Of a DNA stretch of 64,000 nt, positions 19,405-28,092 are shown piece after piece (the stretch's first letter is position 1; each line of letters starts with the position of its first letter). Under the pieces are notes generated by a model. The model ran no database searches and was not told the DNA's origin. It was given only the letters and a program-made list of their open reading frames with translations. Made by a program: the position numbers and the translations under genes. This stretch comes from Gammaproteobacteria bacterium (GTDB taxonomy: Bacteria; Pseudomonadota; Gammaproteobacteria; GRL18): contig JADGEM010000007.1 in assembly GCA_016744375.1 (NCBI GenBank), positions 25,030 to 89,029 of the forward strand. The letters run 5' to 3'.

Positions 19405-19845
19405 CTATGAGTACTCATCACCAGCAATGTAATGTTCTAGTTGTTCAATGATATATTTTTGCTCGGCAATAATATCTTTAATCAGATCCCCAACAGAAAC
19501 CATACCAATGAGTTCATCCCCCTTAAGTACAGGTAGATGACGAATGCGACGTTCTGACATAACAACCATACAATCATCAACAGTTTGACTGGGGAAAGTA
19601 TAATAAACCTGAGTACTCATAATATCTTTTACTTTTGTATCTTTTGAAGAGCGCCCTTTTAAAATAACCTGTCGAGCATAATCCCGCTCAGAAATCATAC
19701 CAACCAGATCATCACCTTTAAGCACGGCCAGAGCACCGACACCTTTTTCATCCATCAGTTTAATGGCATCAAATACAGTATCTTCAGGTTTCAGACTCCA
19801 GATACCATGACCTTTTTCATCCAATAACTCACCAACTGTAATCAT
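19405..19845 (-). CDS. CBS-pair domain protein
   Basis: 146-residue protein consisting of two CBS motifs (about residues 10-60 and 75-130; LVGMISERDYARQVI and RRIRHLPVLKGDELIGMVS). Such stand-alone pairs usually bind adenine nucleotides and act as energy sensors; the partner is unknown. I choose ATG 19845, preceded by AAAGGTGGG; a GTG at 19854 is the alternative. It is divergent from the P-loop protein at 19974. Confidence 0.87.
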   Translation of the reverse strand: MITVGELLDEKGHGIWSLKPEDTVFDAIKLMDEKGVGALAVLKGDDLVGMISERDYARQVILKGRSSKDTKVKDIMSTQVYYTFPSQTVDDCMVVMSERRIRHLPVLKGDELIGMVSVGDLIKDIIAEQKYIIEQLEHYIAGDEYS

Positions 19846-19973
19846 AATTCCCACCTTTCACTAATAAATAGCACCCATCCACAAATTGTGCTTAATTTGC
19901 TTATAATTCAATTTATAGACTAAAATAATTACTTTATCTAGTCATTCAACTTTAATACGGACTTTCAAGGGAT

Positions 19974-20825
19974 ATGAGTAAACTGCAGAAGAAAATGGCT
20001 GATTACGGATTTGAATCCAACGATGATTATGAATATCATATTCGCTGTCTGATGAATAGTCCGTTTAATGGTATAAAAACAATTAATATTGAGGGTCATA
20101 AAGGACGCCGAAAAACAGCCTTTGCTAATGCCCTGGGGTGTGCCCTGGAATACCCAAATCAGTTTTATTATGATTTTACTCAAAAAGCAGAAGCAGAAGG
20201 TAAAGTCATTATTCCCCCCAGTGAAGATGAAGAGGGTATATCAGAGCCTCCTGTCACAGATTTTGATCATATTATGAGTGAAGCATGTGCTTTCAGTGAA
20301 GGAGAGCTTACCATCCTGATTTTAGATCAATTACACAGTGCCGACTTTAAAGATCATATCCGAATCTACCATTTTATAAAATCATGTGAATGGAGTTATG
20401 GTGCTAATTCACTGAAAGCCAGTCGTAAGAATCTGCTGGTTTTATTGATCAGCGATGACCCTCTATATCACAGTTTACAAAAATGCAGTTTCAGAATCTG
20501 GGTCAATACTATTTCATCAGCTCAAAAAGACTACGCACCAGCTGATTTTAAACTGCATGATGATATTCTCCCTATAATGGAGGCATTAGCTACTGTATTT
20601 GATAAATTGGAGATGGCTCCCACATATAGTGAATATAAAAATATTCTTAATGATGTCCACCTGAATATCCACACTGAACAACAATTATTACATTCACTTT
20701 ACGGATGGATGGAAGGTATTAATCGCGAGTTATTATATTCACTGCAAATGTCCCCCCTGGTCTCTCAGGTCATCGAAAAAATCCAGCAATATCATGGCAT
20801 GGATGAAGTAATAATCGAGTCATAG
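19974..20825 (+). CDS. P-loop NTPase-like protein with degenerate Walker A
   Basis: 283-residue soluble protein. GHKGRRKT (residues 41-48) looks like a Walker A motif in which the glycine before KT is replaced by arginine, and LTILILDQ (112-119) resembles Walker B with D118. It may be an AAA-like ATPase that binds nucleotide poorly. Function unknown. AAGG lies just before the start. It shares its upstream region with the CBS gene. Confidence 0.65.
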   Translation: MSKLQKKMADYGFESNDDYEYHIRCLMNSPFNGIKTINIEGHKGRRKTAFANALGCALEYPNQFYYDFTQKAEAEGKVIIPPSEDEEGISEPPVTDFDHIMSEACAFSEGELTILILDQLHSADFKDHIRIYHFIKSCEWSYGANSLKASRKNLLVLLISDDPLYHSLQKCSFRIWVNTISSAQKDYAPADFKLHDDILPIMEALATVFDKLEMAPTYSEYKNILNDVHLNIHTEQQLLHSLYGWMEGINRELLYSLQMSPLVSQVIEKIQQYHGMDEVIIES

Positions 20826-20869
20826 AAAGTGGTCTGTAACTGTTAAGTATGGTAGTCTGTTGCGCGTGT

Positions 20870-20899
20870 AGAGCCTTCAGCTAAAGAAGAGCCATCAGC
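20870..20899. repeat. GCTGAAGGCTCT repeat, two tandem units
   Basis: AGAGCCTTCAGC (20870-20881) and AGAGCCATCAGC (20888-20899) are 11/12 identical with an 18 bp period. The reverse complement, GCTGAAGGCTCT, recurs at 42567 and 48149. All copies are intergenic. Confidence 0.55.
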
Positions 20900-20938
20900 C
20901 AATTATAAAAAGTCGACCAGATAAGGATTCTTTTTTAA

Positions 20939-22501
20939 ATGCAGAACAGTGTTGCCCATAGTTGGCTGAACAGCGCTAAATCTTTCTTACACCCACGTGT
21001 TGTCACTATGCTCTTTCTTGGCTTTTCCGCAGGTATTCCTTTATTACTTATTTTCTCCTCCCTTTCGCTGTGGCTGGTTGAAGCTGGAATACAGCGTTCA
21101 ACCGTCACGTATTTCAGCTGGGCAGCACTGGGCTATTCATTTAAGTTTCTTTGGGCTCCCTTGATAGATCGTCTGCCAGTACCATTATTAACCAGACTCT
21201 TAGGTAGAAGACGTGCCTGGTTACTGGTCGCCCAGTTTATGGTGATCAGTGCCATTGTCCTAATCGCTTTTGTCGATCCCTCCCTGGGAGAAGAACATCT
21301 GACACTGATGGCATTTGCCGCAATCTTTTTGGGCTTTTCATCCGCAACTCAGGACATTGTAATTGATGCCTATCGCATTGAATCTGCTGACTCGTCTTTG
21401 CAGGCACTCATGTCATCAACCTACATTGCAGGTTATCGCATTGGCATGCTGGCATCCGGTGCAGGTGCTCTGGTGTTGGCCAGTTATTTTGGCTCAACAA
21501 AAGAAATCTACAATTATAGTGCCTGGCACTGGACCTACCTTTCTATGGCACTTTTTATGCTGGTCGGTGTATTAACCACACTAGTTGTCCCTGAACCTGA
21601 AAAAACACCTAAGGATGTAAGCAAACATACAACCACTCAATACCTTCAATTTTTATTGCTCTTTGTCATTTGCATTATTATTTTTATTCTGACATTTATT
21701 AGCTTAAAAGCCCCTGTTTCATCAGGAAAACTTGTGCTTACATCGTTCTTAGGCGCACCTGTCAGCAGTTTTATCATGGAATTCTTTAGACTCATTGTTT
21801 CAGGCATCAGTGTGGCTTTTTCTGTTTACTTACTTTCCTTTACCAATTTTGTTAATAAAGAGCTGGTTTGGGAATCCTATATTGCACCCATCAACGATTT
21901 TTTTAAGCGTTATGGAAAGGAAATTGCTATAGCTTTATTAGTCTTTATTGGATTTTACAGAGTTTCTGATATTGTCCTTGGTGTGATTGCCAATGTCTTT
22001 TTTCTGGAAATAGGCTTTACCAAGTTACAGATTGCGGCCGTTGTCAAAACATTCGGCTTGTTTATGACGATTGCCGGTGGTTTTTTGGGTGGCCTGCTGG
22101 CCGTGCGTTTCGGTATCATAAAAATATTATTTTTAGGGGCCATACTCACAGTTATCACTAACCTGTTATTTATGCTGCTGGCATCATCCGGTAATGATAT
22201 CGTTTTATTATACCTGGTGATATCTGCTGATAACCTTTCTGCCGGATTAGCCAGTGCAGCTTTTGTTGCCTTTCTATCCAGTTTAACCAATATCTCTTTT
22301 ACTGCAGTTCAATATGCCATATTCAGCTCACTGATGACTCTGATGCCCAAACTGATCGGCGGTTACTCCGGCAGCATCGTTGAAAGCATCGGTTACTCAA
22401 ATTTCTTTCTGGTGGCCAGCTTGATGGGTATACCAGTCATTATCCTGCTTTATTTTTTAAATAAACATCTACAGTTAAAGCCAAACTATTTGAATTCATG
22501 A
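20939..22501 (+). CDS. ampG: AmpG-like MFS permease
   Basis: 520-residue inner-membrane permease with 12-14 predicted helices. The N-terminal FLGFSAGIPLLLIFSSLSLW and ATQDIVIDAYRIE segments are typical of AmpG, which imports anhydro-muropeptides for wall recycling. It is longer than many AmpG proteins, with an extra pair of hydrophobic segments in the middle (about 225-305). Its TGA overlaps the ATG of the L,D-transpeptidase gene, linking it to wall metabolism. Confidence 0.86.
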   Translation: MQNSVAHSWLNSAKSFLHPRVVTMLFLGFSAGIPLLLIFSSLSLWLVEAGIQRSTVTYFSWAALGYSFKFLWAPLIDRLPVPLLTRLLGRRRAWLLVAQFMVISAIVLIAFVDPSLGEEHLTLMAFAAIFLGFSSATQDIVIDAYRIESADSSLQALMSSTYIAGYRIGMLASGAGALVLASYFGSTKEIYNYSAWHWTYLSMALFMLVGVLTTLVVPEPEKTPKDVSKHTTTQYLQFLLLFVICIIIFILTFISLKAPVSSGKLVLTSFLGAPVSSFIMEFFRLIVSGISVAFSVYLLSFTNFVNKELVWESYIAPINDFFKRYGKEIAIALLVFIGFYRVSDIVLGVIANVFFLEIGFTKLQIAAVVKTFGLFMTIAGGFLGGLLAVRFGIIKILFLGAILTVITNLLFMLLASSGNDIVLLYLVISADNLSAGLASAAFVAFLSSLTNISFTAVQYAIFSSLMTLMPKLIGGYSGSIVESIGYSNFFLVASLMGIPVIILLYFLNKHLQLKPNYLNS

Positions 22502-23049
22502 TGTCGATTAAATATTTTCTGCTTACAGTAATACTAACATTTTCTACTATTTCAGCTTATGCTGAAAATAGCATTTGGCTGTTGATTGACACAACAAAAC
22601 TGGAGTTGGAAGTGAAGCTGGCTAATGTGACCCTGGTCAAATATTCCAACATTTCTATTGGCCGTAATGGTTCAGGTTTTAAACACAAACGAGGTGATGA
22701 TACTACTCCCCTTGGCACCTATAAAATCGGATGGATTAACCGAAAAAGCCGTTACCATTTATTTTTTGGCTTTGACTACCCGTCCGTTGAAAATGCCCGG
22801 CAAGCACTCCAAAAAGGACTGGTGACGCCAAAAACCTTTGCCAAAATTATGATTGCTCACAGGCATAATCAAGTTCCACCTCAAAATACACCGATGGGAG
22901 GATTAATAGGCATTCATGGACTCGGACAAGGTGACAAAGAAATTCATAAAACCATGAACTGGACTCATGGCTGTATTGCACTTACTAATGAGCAAATCAA
23001 TAATTTAGATAAGTTGATAAAACATGGGACTAAAGTTATAGTTAGATAA
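22498..23049 (+). CDS. L,D-transpeptidase (YkuD), short exported form
   Basis: 183-residue enzyme with a signal peptide (cleavage near residue 22) and a YkuD domain; the catalytic motif is IGIHGLG followed by THGCIAL (cysteine near residue 160). Such enzymes form or hydrolyse meso-DAP linkages in peptidoglycan or attach lipoprotein to it. ATGATG at 22498 overlaps the ampG stop, so either ATG may be used. A Braun-type lipoprotein gene follows 44 bp later. Confidence 0.9.
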   Translation: MMSIKYFLLTVILTFSTISAYAENSIWLLIDTTKLELEVKLANVTLVKYSNISIGRNGSGFKHKRGDDTTPLGTYKIGWINRKSRYHLFFGFDYPSVENARQALQKGLVTPKTFAKIMIAHRHNQVPPQNTPMGGLIGIHGLGQGDKEIHKTMNWTHGCIALTNEQINNLDKLIKHGTKVIVR

Positions 23050-23093
23050 GCTATAGTTATCTTAAGTACGCAAACTAATAAGGAAAGCCTAAA

Positions 23094-23342
23094 ATGAAGA
23101 AAACTTTACAAATTGCTTCAATTGTATTCGTAGCAGCAGCTGCAACCGGTTGTGCTAACACCTCACAACTGCAAGCTGATGTCGATGCATTAAAAACACA
23201 AATGGAAACTGTTTCAGCAGAAGCGGCTGAAGCCAATGAGCGTTCAAAAGCTGCTGAAGCCACTGCGAACAGAGCAGAGCAAGCGGCCGATGATGCCAAT
23301 AGCAAACTGGATCGTATGTTCAAAAAATCGATGATGAAATAA
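23094..23342 (+). CDS. Braun/OprI-type outer-membrane lipoprotein
   Basis: 82-residue lipoprotein. Signal peptide with lipobox ATGC (lipidated cysteine at residue 20), then an alanine-rich heptad helix (about 30-75) able to trimerise. It ends in lysine, the residue through which Lpp is joined to peptidoglycan. Strong AAGGAAA site. Flanked by two L,D-transpeptidase genes, candidates for making that bond. Confidence 0.92.
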   Translation: MKKTLQIASIVFVAAAATGCANTSQLQADVDALKTQMETVSAEAAEANERSKAAEATANRAEQAADDANSKLDRMFKKSMMK

Positions 23343-23410
23343 TAGAAGGTTTCAGGACAGATTAAATTTGCTTATTTATCTGCATACCTGTTCAATATTT
23401 TCAGCTCAAT

Positions 23411-23457
23411 GTAGGTCTGGACTTCAGCTCTAGTTGACGCCCTGAAGGACGTCCTAC
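23411..23457. repeat. GTAGG...CCTAC palindromic intergenic repeat, copy 2
   Basis: Arms GTAGG (23411-23415) and CCTAC (23453-23457), with a strong inner hairpin at 23436-23453 (GACG-CC/GG-CGTC, TGAA loop, one mismatch). Matches the copy at 15961-16008 in arms and CCCTGAAGG core. It lies between convergent genes and may also terminate transcription. Confidence 0.55.
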
Positions 23458-23544
23458 AATGACTGACTGCAAGCAAGTAATGTATCTCAGGCGCTCTCAG
23501 TCCATCCTGGTCGTCTAAAACCACCACCAAAAACTGCCTTCCTG

Positions 23545-24507
23545 TTAAAATAAGTCTTCAACGGGATCCACCTGTATTACAACCGGGCGAGTAATTGCAA
23601 CAGGCAATCCATTTTTCTGTTCCAGGGCATTTCTTAAAACCTGTGCTTCAACCACCAGTTCCTGCTGATAATTGTGTTTAAAAAATGTTTTTTTAATCAA
23701 TTCCATGGTCTTTTCATAAAGCACTTTATAGGCTAACTCCTTACCTTCCAGCTGGGGATGAACCTCAATATAGATTTTCCTATCAAACCAGCCTACTTTT
23801 ACCGGCTGATTAATAATATTCACCGGCATGCCAAGTTTAACTTCTGGAAATAACTTTTCAATATCTTCAGGATACATTCGTACACAGCCATGACTTACCC
23901 GCATACCCACACCAAAAGGCTTATTAGTACCATGGATCAGATAGCCGGGAATACCCAGACGCAAAGCAAAAAGTCCCAGTGGATTATCCGGGCCCGCAGG
24001 GACAACATCAGGTAAAGGATCACCTTTTTCAGCATGCTCTTTTTTGATGGATTCAGGTGGTGTCCAGGTTGGATCAGCCTTCTTCTGGATAATTCTGGTT
24101 TGTCCCAGCGGCGTATTCCAATCCTGTCGGCCTATACTGACAGGATGTGTTATAACGGTTTTCTTATCCGTCTGAAAGTAGTACAAACGATATTCAGGTA
24201 AATTAAGAGTCAATCCTACTCTAGGTGTATCGGGCAAAATCCTGCTGTTGGGAATCATAATAGAAACCTTAGCTCCCGGCAGCCAGCGATCAACTGTCGG
24301 ATTAACTAATATAATTTCATTCTGACCAATATTATATCTTCTGGCCACATCCAGAAGTGTATCTTCCAGATTTGCATGGACATAAAAGGGCTCATCAGGT
24401 GACTGACCAATAAGATTTTCATTTGGATCAGTAGGTAAATTAAAGACACTTGAGCAGACCTCGGTCATGCTTAACAACAAGATAAAAAAGGCTAATAACA
24501 ATTTCAT
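23545..24507 (-). CDS. L,D-transpeptidase with LysM-like domain (ErfK/YbiS type)
   Basis: 320-residue exported enzyme. Signal peptide, then a LysM-like segment (about 40-90, DTLLDVARRYNIGQNEIILVN), then a YkuD catalytic domain with IHGTNKPFGVG and SHGCVRMYPEDI (cysteine near residue 209). This architecture is that of the E. coli ErfK/YbiS/YcfS group that links Braun lipoprotein to meso-DAP. The C-terminal tail (about 240-320) is an extra helical region. Confidence 0.93.
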   Translation of the reverse strand: MKLLLAFFILLLSMTEVCSSVFNLPTDPNENLIGQSPDEPFYVHANLEDTLLDVARRYNIGQNEIILVNPTVDRWLPGAKVSIMIPNSRILPDTPRVGLTLNLPEYRLYYFQTDKKTVITHPVSIGRQDWNTPLGQTRIIQKKADPTWTPPESIKKEHAEKGDPLPDVVPAGPDNPLGLFALRLGIPGYLIHGTNKPFGVGMRVSHGCVRMYPEDIEKLFPEVKLGMPVNIINQPVKVGWFDRKIYIEVHPQLEGKELAYKVLYEKTMELIKKTFFKHNYQQELVVEAQVLRNALEQKNGLPVAITRPVVIQVDPVEDLF

Positions 24508-24624
24508 TTTAATACCAACACTTACTGCATAACGAATAAATAGATAAGCTGTTTACTTAATTTTCACAAAATAATAAACTACTTTATTGTTCAAAATTAA
24601 ACCTAAAGAAACAGAGTATAATGT

Positions 24625-25155
24625 ATGAAAGCTAAAATTGGTATTATCACCGCTTCTGACAGAGCCAGTGCTGGAGTTTATGAAGATCTTTCGGGCAAAG
24701 CAATTATTGACACAATGAAAGACTATCTCACCTCAGAATGGGAACCTGTCTATCGAGTGATTCCTGATGAACAGGATGAACTCGAACATGCCATGATTGA
24801 ATTAGCCGATCAGGAAAACTGCTGTTTAATTGTCACAACAGGCGGCACAGGGCCAGCAAAACGTGACGTAACACCTGAAGCCACTGAAAATGTGTGTGAC
24901 AAGATGATGCCCGGCTTTGGTGAACTGATGCGTCAGGTAAGTTTGCAATACGTACCCACAGCCATTCTTTCACGTCAAACTGCAGGTATTCGTGGTCATT
25001 CATTTATCATCAATCTACCGGGAAAACCTAAATCAATCCGTGAATGTCTGGATGCGGTTTTCCCTGCAATACCATATTGTATTGATCTGATTGATGGCCC
25101 CTACCTTGAATGTGATGAGAATGTCATAAAACCATTTCGCCCTAAAAGTAAGTAG
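24625..25155 (+). CDS. mog: Molybdopterin adenylyltransferase
   Basis: Adenylylates molybdopterin before molybdenum insertion. The 176-residue length and motifs TTGGTGPAKRDVTPEAT and INLPGKPKSIRECL fit Mog rather than the shorter MoaB. The start ATG at 24625 is the only one giving IGIITASDRAS at the N-terminus. Divergent from the LysM L,D-transpeptidase gene by 117 bp. No other Moco gene is nearby. Confidence 0.94.
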   Translation: MKAKIGIITASDRASAGVYEDLSGKAIIDTMKDYLTSEWEPVYRVIPDEQDELEHAMIELADQENCCLIVTTGGTGPAKRDVTPEATENVCDKMMPGFGELMRQVSLQYVPTAILSRQTAGIRGHSFIINLPGKPKSIRECLDAVFPAIPYCIDLIDGPYLECDENVIKPFRPKSK

Positions 25156-25187
25156 TGTAAATAATAAATGATGTTCTGATTCTGATC

Positions 25188-25363
25188 ATGAGTAAAAAGT
25201 ATCTGACAACTTTCATTTATATTTATTACTCAGTATCAGCGCAACCATTGTTATTCTCAGCTTGTCTGTTTTGATTCTCACCTATAAGGGTCGTAGATTG
25301 GCTCGTCCAGAGGATGGTGTGCTGGATCAAAATAATAGTAACGAAGAAACTGAACGATCATAA
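25188..25363 (+). pseudogene. Small single-helix membrane gene, probably frameshifted
   Basis: ATG AGT AAA starts at 25188 but the frame stops after 28 codons. The adjacent frame, open up to TAA at 25361-25363, encodes one long hydrophobic helix followed by a charged tail (YKGRRLARPEDG, then DQNNSNEETERS). Adding one A to the five-A run at 25193-25197 would join them into one 59-residue protein beginning MSKKVSDNF. Either a real gene with a deletion or sequencing error, or a decayed gene. Family unknown. Confidence 0.4.
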
Positions 25364-25415
25364 TCCATTGGGTACATGGGCAACTCGTCCATGTTGATAG
25401 GCAGACAAACTATTC

Positions 25416-26318
25416 TCATGAATTACTTTTTTCATAAAATGCTAACTTAACACGCTCATAATTTGAAGCCGCTTTAGCAACTTTACCTCGTTTCCCAGTC
25501 TGCAGCCATTTTTTTGTACGATTAGCATCGCCAATGGGACTGCGTTTACCGAATGAATCCAGAAACACCATAATAACATCTTTATTGCCTACTTTACGCA
25601 ACATCACGAGACAGCGTCCAGCTTCATCAAGATAACCTGTTTTACTGAGTTTGACATCTTTGTGTCCTGCTCGTACAAGTACATTAGTATTTGTATAACC
25701 CAGAACATAACGAGGCTTTTTAAAACGTGCAGTATAAACTTTCGTCGTTGTATATTCCTTTATCAATTTATATTTAGTCGCGGCAATCACCATCTTCGTC
25801 AGGTCTGAGGCAGTTGAAACATTTTTTTCAGATAAGCCGGTTGAGTTCACAAAACGAGTTTTTTTCATTCCTAGTGCTTTCGCTTTTTTATTCATCGCTT
25901 TAATAAAAGCAGATGTTCCTCCGGGGTAAGTACGACCCAAAGCAGAAGCGGCAAGATTTTCTGAAGACATCAGGGCAATTCTCAAGACATCAGCACGACT
26001 TAGTTCTGAACCAATGCGAATTCGTGAGAAATAATTATTGATACTATTTTTATCTTCTTTAGTAAAACGTATTTTCTCTTTTAGAGGAAGCTTTGCATCC
26101 AAAATAACCATAGCAGTCATCAGCTTTGTCAGAGAAGCAATCGGCATAACAATGTTTGAATTTTTTTCAAACAAAACAGTGTTATTTTTTAGATCAATAA
26201 TCATTGAACTCACCGATGCAAGACTCACTGTTTTCTGATTTTTTTGGTTTTTTTCTGCAGACTGTACCGTTGCAGAAAAAATCAAAATCAATAAAATAAT
26301 AAAACTAATTTTTTTCAT
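25416..26318 (-). CDS. pbpG: D-alanyl-D-alanine endopeptidase (PBP7 type, peptidase S11)
   Basis: 300-residue exported serine peptidase that cuts D-Ala-meso-DAP cross-links. Signal peptide near 1-20; active-site motifs SLTKLM (SxxK), SSENLAAS (SxN) and KTGYLDEAG (KTG) in the right order. The short length and lack of a C-terminal membrane anchor fit PBP7/8 rather than PBP5. Ends the wall-related group of this region. Confidence 0.92.
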   Translation of the reverse strand: MKKISFIILLILIFSATVQSAEKNQKNQKTVSLASVSSMIIDLKNNTVLFEKNSNIVMPIASLTKLMTAMVILDAKLPLKEKIRFTKEDKNSINNYFSRIRIGSELSRADVLRIALMSSENLAASALGRTYPGGTSAFIKAMNKKAKALGMKKTRFVNSTGLSEKNVSTASDLTKMVIAATKYKLIKEYTTTKVYTARFKKPRYVLGYTNTNVLVRAGHKDVKLSKTGYLDEAGRCLVMLRKVGNKDVIMVFLDSFGKRSPIGDANRTKKWLQTGKRGKVAKAASNYERVKLAFYEKSNS

Positions 26319-26356
26319 ATAAAACCCAATTATATCTCAATAAAAGTTATCTCTAA

Positions 26357-27451
26357 TTAAAACTGAATAATTTCACGTAACACGGCAGTAGCATAGGTTC
26401 CGGTTGGCAGAGAAAATGTCAGAGTTATTTTTTGCAGCAATTGTTTTGATGCACCCTCTTCAAACTTTATGGATAAATTCTCAGGGAACAGCCTTGCGGC
26501 CCGACGTTCTTGTTTTAAGCCCTGCTTTTCCAATCCATAACACCAGTTTGATAGGTTATCAGCCACATTCTGCTCTAATAGTAGCAGTTGCTTTTCAGAA
26601 CTTAAGTGTCCTCTCCCCCATAAAGCAGTCGTCGGATGAATATCACCCTTTTGGAAACGTTTTGTTATTTCATCAGTTATTTCAGACACTGAAAAAATAG
26701 AATGAGTGCCTGACAACATCATAATTTCACCATCAATAAGTTGCTCCCAGCCTGTAGTCTGGATTCTTTGTGACAGCATTTTATTAAAAACCATGGAACG
26801 TGCCGCTGAAAGTACCATACTTTTATCGGCGCGTTTTTTTATTTTTTGAGTGCCATTAAACCAACGTGCAGCCCGCGTCAGATTGTTGTAATCATAACCA
26901 AAACGCTGTTGAGCAAAATAATTCGGCACCCCGGAAAGCTGAATTTTATTTATTATTCGGCTCAATTTATCTTCACTGGTATCAACAATATCTCTGAGTA
27001 TAATTTCAAAAGTATTGTATCTTATCGCACCGCGTTTTAGTTTCTTTTTATGCCGGGTCTTTATTAAAATTTTCACCCCATCCAATTGAAACTCATCCCA
27101 GTTGGGCTGCTCATCAATGATTTCCAGATTGATGCTAAACCATTGTGATGTCACTGCATTTCTGTCTTTTAAACCAGCATAGCCAATTTCTTTAGCCTCA
27201 ACACCGACAAAACGAGCCAACTGTCTGGCCAGCCATTCTGTGTTTGTATTCGTTTTTTCGATATAAAGATATGCGTGTGTCCCCTCACCATCAGGCTCAA
27301 AACTCAAAGTCTCTCGTACAATAAAATCAGATGCATCGCATTTAAACTTGGCATGTCCCTGAGGCCCGGATTGAATACTATGGGCATAAACTAAATCTTC
27401 GACTTTAATTATAGGATAAAACTCAGATAAATCTAAATTGGCTTCATTCAC
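26357..27451 (-). CDS. truD: tRNA pseudouridine(13) synthase TruD
   Basis: Makes pseudouridine 13 in tRNA-Glu. 364 residues; the catalytic block GYAGLKDRNAVTSQWFS lies near residue 92, and FAQQRFGYDYNNL near 180 is family-typical. Follows ispF with 17 bp spacing, as in E. coli ispD-ispF-truD. The surE gene usually next in that order is absent here; pbpG follows instead. Confidence 0.96.
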   Translation of the reverse strand: MNEANLDLSEFYPIIKVEDLVYAHSIQSGPQGHAKFKCDASDFIVRETLSFEPDGEGTHAYLYIEKTNTNTEWLARQLARFVGVEAKEIGYAGLKDRNAVTSQWFSINLEIIDEQPNWDEFQLDGVKILIKTRHKKKLKRGAIRYNTFEIILRDIVDTSEDKLSRIINKIQLSGVPNYFAQQRFGYDYNNLTRAARWFNGTQKIKKRADKSMVLSAARSMVFNKMLSQRIQTTGWEQLIDGEIMMLSGTHSIFSVSEITDEITKRFQKGDIHPTTALWGRGHLSSEKQLLLLEQNVADNLSNWCYGLEKQGLKQERRAARLFPENLSIKFEEGASKQLLQKITLTFSLPTGTYATAVLREIIQF

Positions 27452-27468
27452 GCTTATACCTAATATTC

Positions 27469-28047
27469 CTACTGTTCAAGCAAGACAATTGCATGGGCAG
27501 CAATGCCTTCATTGCGTCCGGTAAAACCCATTCCTTCAGTTGTTGTGGCTTTTACATTAATTTGAGAACGTTGAACATTGAGGTCTTCAGCAAGATTAGA
27601 ACACATTGATTCAATATGAGGTGACATTTTGGGAGCCTGGGCAATAATAGTCATATCGGCATTAGCCACTTTAAAATCAGCCAGAGAAACTTTCTGCATT
27701 ACTTTTCTTAATAAAATACGGCTGTCAATATTCTCAAATTCAACCGCATTATCCGGGAAGTGTTTACCTATATCACCGAGCGCCAAAGCGCCCAGCAAAG
27801 CATCACATAAGGCATGAACTAATACATCGCCATCTGAATGGGCCAATAAAGAATAACTATGAGACATTTTTACACCACCGATAATAATTGTTCTGACCGG
27901 TAACGAGTCCTCATCAGGAATGGAATCCTCATCATGTGAAGCCTCATCTGTAGATATCAGATCATCTGCTGATAATGAAACTTCAGTCAACAATGAGCCT
28001 TTATCTGAAAAACGATGCGCATCATAACCATGACCTATTCTAATCAT
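27469..28047 (-). CDS. ispF: 2-C-methyl-D-erythritol 2,4-cyclodiphosphate synthase with acidic insertion
   Basis: MEP-pathway enzyme that makes the cyclodiphosphate from CDP-ME-2-phosphate. Core motifs [10 protein letters not shown] (zinc ligands D9, H11), [22 protein letters not shown] and [15 protein letters not shown] are intact. At 192 residues it is about 35 longer than usual: an acidic, Ser/Asp/Glu-rich stretch (residues 18-52) sits between the first helix and the IIIGG strand. AGGAGAT precedes the ATG. Confidence 0.95.
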   Translation of the reverse strand: MIRIGHGYDAHRFSDKGSLLTEVSLSADDLISTDEASHDEDSIPDEDSLPVRTIIIGGVKMSHSYSLLAHSDGDVLVHALCDALLGALALGDIGKHFPDNAVEFENIDSRILLRKVMQKVSLADFKVANADMTIIAQAPKMSPHIESMCSNLAEDLNVQRSQINVKATTTEGMGFTGRNEGIAAHAIVLLEQ

Positions 28048-28092
28048 ATGTATCTCCTGAATGTATAGAACTGCTTTTACAACAATTATAGT

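Noticed and set aside
26357..27451. surE/pcm expected after truD
   Set aside because: The genes that follow are pbpG and then mog; no SurE or Pcm motifs were found.
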